Origin: Perlabentimonas sp964554585
GTDB taxonomy: Bacteria > Bacteroidota > Bacteroidia > Bacteroidales > Tenuifilaceae
Assembly (NCBI GenBank): GCA_964554585.1
Contig: CAZKPD010000013.1
Location: 1-32,447, forward strand
DNA length: 32,447 nucleotides
Direction of reading: 5' to 3'
Shown: piece by piece, positions 30,647 to 32,447 of the stretch
Layout: each line of letters begins with the position of its first letter
How positions within the stretch are numbered: the stretch's first letter is position 1
Notes under the pieces: model-generated
Databases searched by the model: none
Seen by the model: only the letters and a program-made list of their open reading frames with translations
Told to the model about the DNA's origin: nothing
Position numbers and translations under genes: made by a program

Positions 30647-32447
30647 TTACCGCCCTTTTGATTTCCTGGCTTTAGTATTTCCCTTTGGGCTCCCTTTTGA
30701 GATTCCTTTTGCGTTCCCCCCAGGATTCTTTTTAGGTTTTTTAGTAGGAATGCTGTTCATGGGTTCCATATCCAGCTGTTCGGCAAGTCGGAAATCTAGC
30801 TGCTTTTTAACTAGGTTGGCACGCCACACCTCTACTTCGATCTCATCACCCAATTGGAATTTCTTATCCGATTGACGGCCGATTAGGCAATAGGAATCCT
30901 CATCAAAATCATAGTAATCGTCCGTAAGCTCCCTTACGGGGAGCAGTCCCTCGCACTTGGATTCCATAAGCTCCACAAACAGACCATAACTTGCCACCCC
31001 GGTTATTACCCCTTTAAAATGCTGTCCAACCTTATCGGCCATAAACTCCACCTGCTTGTATTTAATTGACGCTCTTTCGGCATCAGTGGCACGGATTTCC
31101 ATTTCGGTGGAGTGGACACAAAGATGCTCTAGCTCCTCTTGGTTGCCGGGTTTTCCGCCATCGAGATAATGGGCCAAAAGCCTGTGAACCATCATATCGG
31201 GGTAGCGCCTAATGGGAGAGGTAAAGTGGGTATAGTAGGGAAAGGCCAACCCGTAGTGACCAATGTTTTTTGAAGAGTAGCGCGCTTTGGCCATGGCACG
31301 AAGTGCCAGCGTTTCAATCAGATTCTGCTCCTTTTTCCCTTTGGCTTCGGCCAGCACCCGATTGAGCGCTTTGCTAATCTGTTTCTCGGTAACCCCCTCA
31401 AGCTGATAGCCAAAACGTGTAATAAACTTCCGGAACGACTCAAACTTCTCGGCATTGGGCTTATCGTGAATCCGATACACAAATGGCTTTGCCTTTTGAC
31501 CCTCTTTGGCTTTGCCAACAAACTCCGCCACCCTTCGATTGGCCAACAACATCAGCTCTTCAATGAGCTGGTTCGACTCCTTATGCTCTGTAAAGTAAAC
31601 GCCCAAAGGTTTGCCTGCCTCATCCAACTCAAATTTCACCTCTAACCGATCAAAGTCGATGGCTCCGGCTTTTTTACGCTTAGTCCTAAGCTTTTGGGCT
31701 ATACCGTTAAGTGCCAATATCTCGTTAGAAAAATCTCCTTCACCCGATTCGATAATCTTTTGTACCTCTTCGTAGGCAAATCTTCGATCGGAGAGAATAA
31801 CCGTTCGCCCAAACCATTCGTCAAGCACCTCTCCCTGCCTATCTATCCGAAAAACTGCCGAGAAGCAAAGCTTCTCTTCGTTGGGGCGAAGCGAGCAGAT
31901 ATAATTTGAGAGCCTTTCGGGCAGCATGGGTACGCATCTGTCCACCAGATAAACCGATGTGGCTCTATCCTGCGCTTCAATGTCAATGGGTGATCCGGGC
32001 CTAACGTAGTGGGTTACATCAGCAATATGAACACCCACCTCAAAGGTATCGTCATCAATTTGCTTAAGCGATAGAGCATCGTCAAAATCCTTTGCATCCA
32101 CCGGATCGATGGTGATGGTAAGTACATCCCTAAAGTCGCGACGCTGTTCAATATCCTTGGGAGCTATTTTATCGGAGATTTTTGCGGCATAGGCATCCAG
32201 CTCTTTAGGAAATCCGTAGGGCAGATCAAACTCGGCGAGAATTGCGTGCATTTCTACCTCATGCACACCCGGGTCGCCCAGCACTTCAACCACTTCGCCC
32301 ACCGGGCTTTTGGTATGCAGCGGCCAATCTGTGATGCGAACAATTACCTTTTGCCCATCTTTTGCTTTGCCCATTGCCCCCTTGGGAATAAAAACATCGT
32401 AGGGCATAATCTTGCCAACCGGTACCACAAAAGCGTAGTTTGGTTCC
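30647..32447 (-). CDS. rnr: ribonuclease R, N-terminal part cut by window edge
   Basis: The 3' 600 codons of a 3'-5' exoribonuclease that degrades structured RNA. The frame is open to the window end (NYAFVVPVGKIMPYDVFIPK), so the first cold-shock domain and start lie outside; the GTG at 32428 is internal. What is present: second cold-shock domain, RNB catalytic domain with the magnesium-binding DPVDAKDFDDALSL, the long RNB body (RATSVYLVDRCVPMLPERLS, HFTSPIRRYPDMMVHRLLAHY), an S1 domain (FKGVITGVASYGLFVELMES), and a Lys/Gly/Ser-rich basic tail typical of RNase R and absent from RNase II. It lies upstream of the receptor operon by 163 nt with no visible terminator. Confidence 0.95.
   Translation of the reverse strand, partial: EPNYAFVVPVGKIMPYDVFIPKGAMGKAKDGQKVIVRITDWPLHTKSPVGEVVEVLGDPGVHEVEMHAILAEFDLPYGFPKELDAYAAKISDKIAPKDIEQRRDFRDVLTITIDPVDAKDFDDALSLKQIDDDTFEVGVHIADVTHYVRPGSPIDIEAQDRATSVYLVDRCVPMLPERLSNYICSLRPNEEKLCFSAVFRIDRQGEVLDEWFGRTVILSDRRFAYEEVQKIIESGEGDFSNEILALNGIAQKLRTKRKKAGAIDFDRLEVKFELDEAGKPLGVYFTEHKESNQLIEELMLLANRRVAEFVGKAKEGQKAKPFVYRIHDKPNAEKFESFRKFITRFGYQLEGVTEKQISKALNRVLAEAKGKKEQNLIETLALRAMAKARYSSKNIGHYGLAFPYYTHFTSPIRRYPDMMVHRLLAHYLDGGKPGNQEELEHLCVHSTEMEIRATDAERASIKYKQVEFMADKVGQHFKGVITGVASYGLFVELMESKCEGLLPVRELTDDYYDFDEDSYCLIGRQSDKKFQLGDEIEVEVWRANLVKKQLDFRLAEQLDMEPMNSIPTKKPKKNPGGNAKGISKGSPKGNTKARKSKGR

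Overview
The window is a chromosomal segment from a member of the Bacteroidota, most likely of the Bacteroidales/Marinilabiliales type. The evidence is a type IX secretion (T9SS) substrate with a type A sorting tail, a type B (gliding-motility-associated) C-terminal domain protein beside a PorP/SprF-like membrane protein, a TonB-dependent receptor paired with a DUF4249 lipoprotein, and several Bacteroidota-type promoters (TTG, about 18-21 nt, TAnnTTTG). The genus cannot be told from the sequence. A run of 10 N inside the receptor gene marks an assembly gap, so the source is probably a draft genome or MAG. Both ends are cut: a tRNA at the left and rnr (RNase R) at the right.

Layout. 1-4.8 kb holds a CAT-anticodon tRNA, a HAD phosphatase followed after 5 nt by an ATP-cone/nuclease fusion, a convergent lipoate-protein ligase, an alanine dehydrogenase-like enzyme and a convergent TonB-like protein. 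5.1-8.6 kb is a two-gene unit: a coiled-coil lipoprotein and a hybrid histidine kinase with REC and HPt domains. 8.9-11.8 kb has an AAA_14/DUF4143 ATPase converging on glnS. 12.0-15.7 kb is the most striking part: a cobalamin riboswitch on the minus strand whose first downstream gene is a 1081-residue T9SS-exported surface protein (beta-helix, cadherin-like repeats, DUF4465), not a btuB. 15.8-17.8 kb has an exported nucleoside deoxyribosyltransferase-like protein, a PEGA/SHOCT lipoprotein, folB, a CWC zinc-ribbon-like protein and tRNA-Cys. 18.1-21.5 kb is a T9SS type B module: secreted protein, type B CTD protein and PorP/SprF. 21.5-22.8 kb is gene-free and filled with palindromes and a decayed heptanucleotide array. 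22.8-32.4 kb has a Xaa-Pro aminopeptidase, then, on the minus strand, a TonB-dependent receptor - DUF4249 lipoprotein - M16 protease operon, and the 3' part of rnr.

How the genes fit together. Much of the window serves the cell envelope: T9SS export, TonB-driven uptake and envelope sensing. The two strongest candidates for undescribed biology are (i) a B12-controlled T9SS surface protein that may capture corrinoids, and (ii) a receptor/lipoprotein/M16 protease operon that resembles in logic the protease-linked FusA/FusC import route. The ATP-cone/nuclease fusion next to a HAD phosphatase is a third. All functions are read from sequence motifs by eye; no database search was run.
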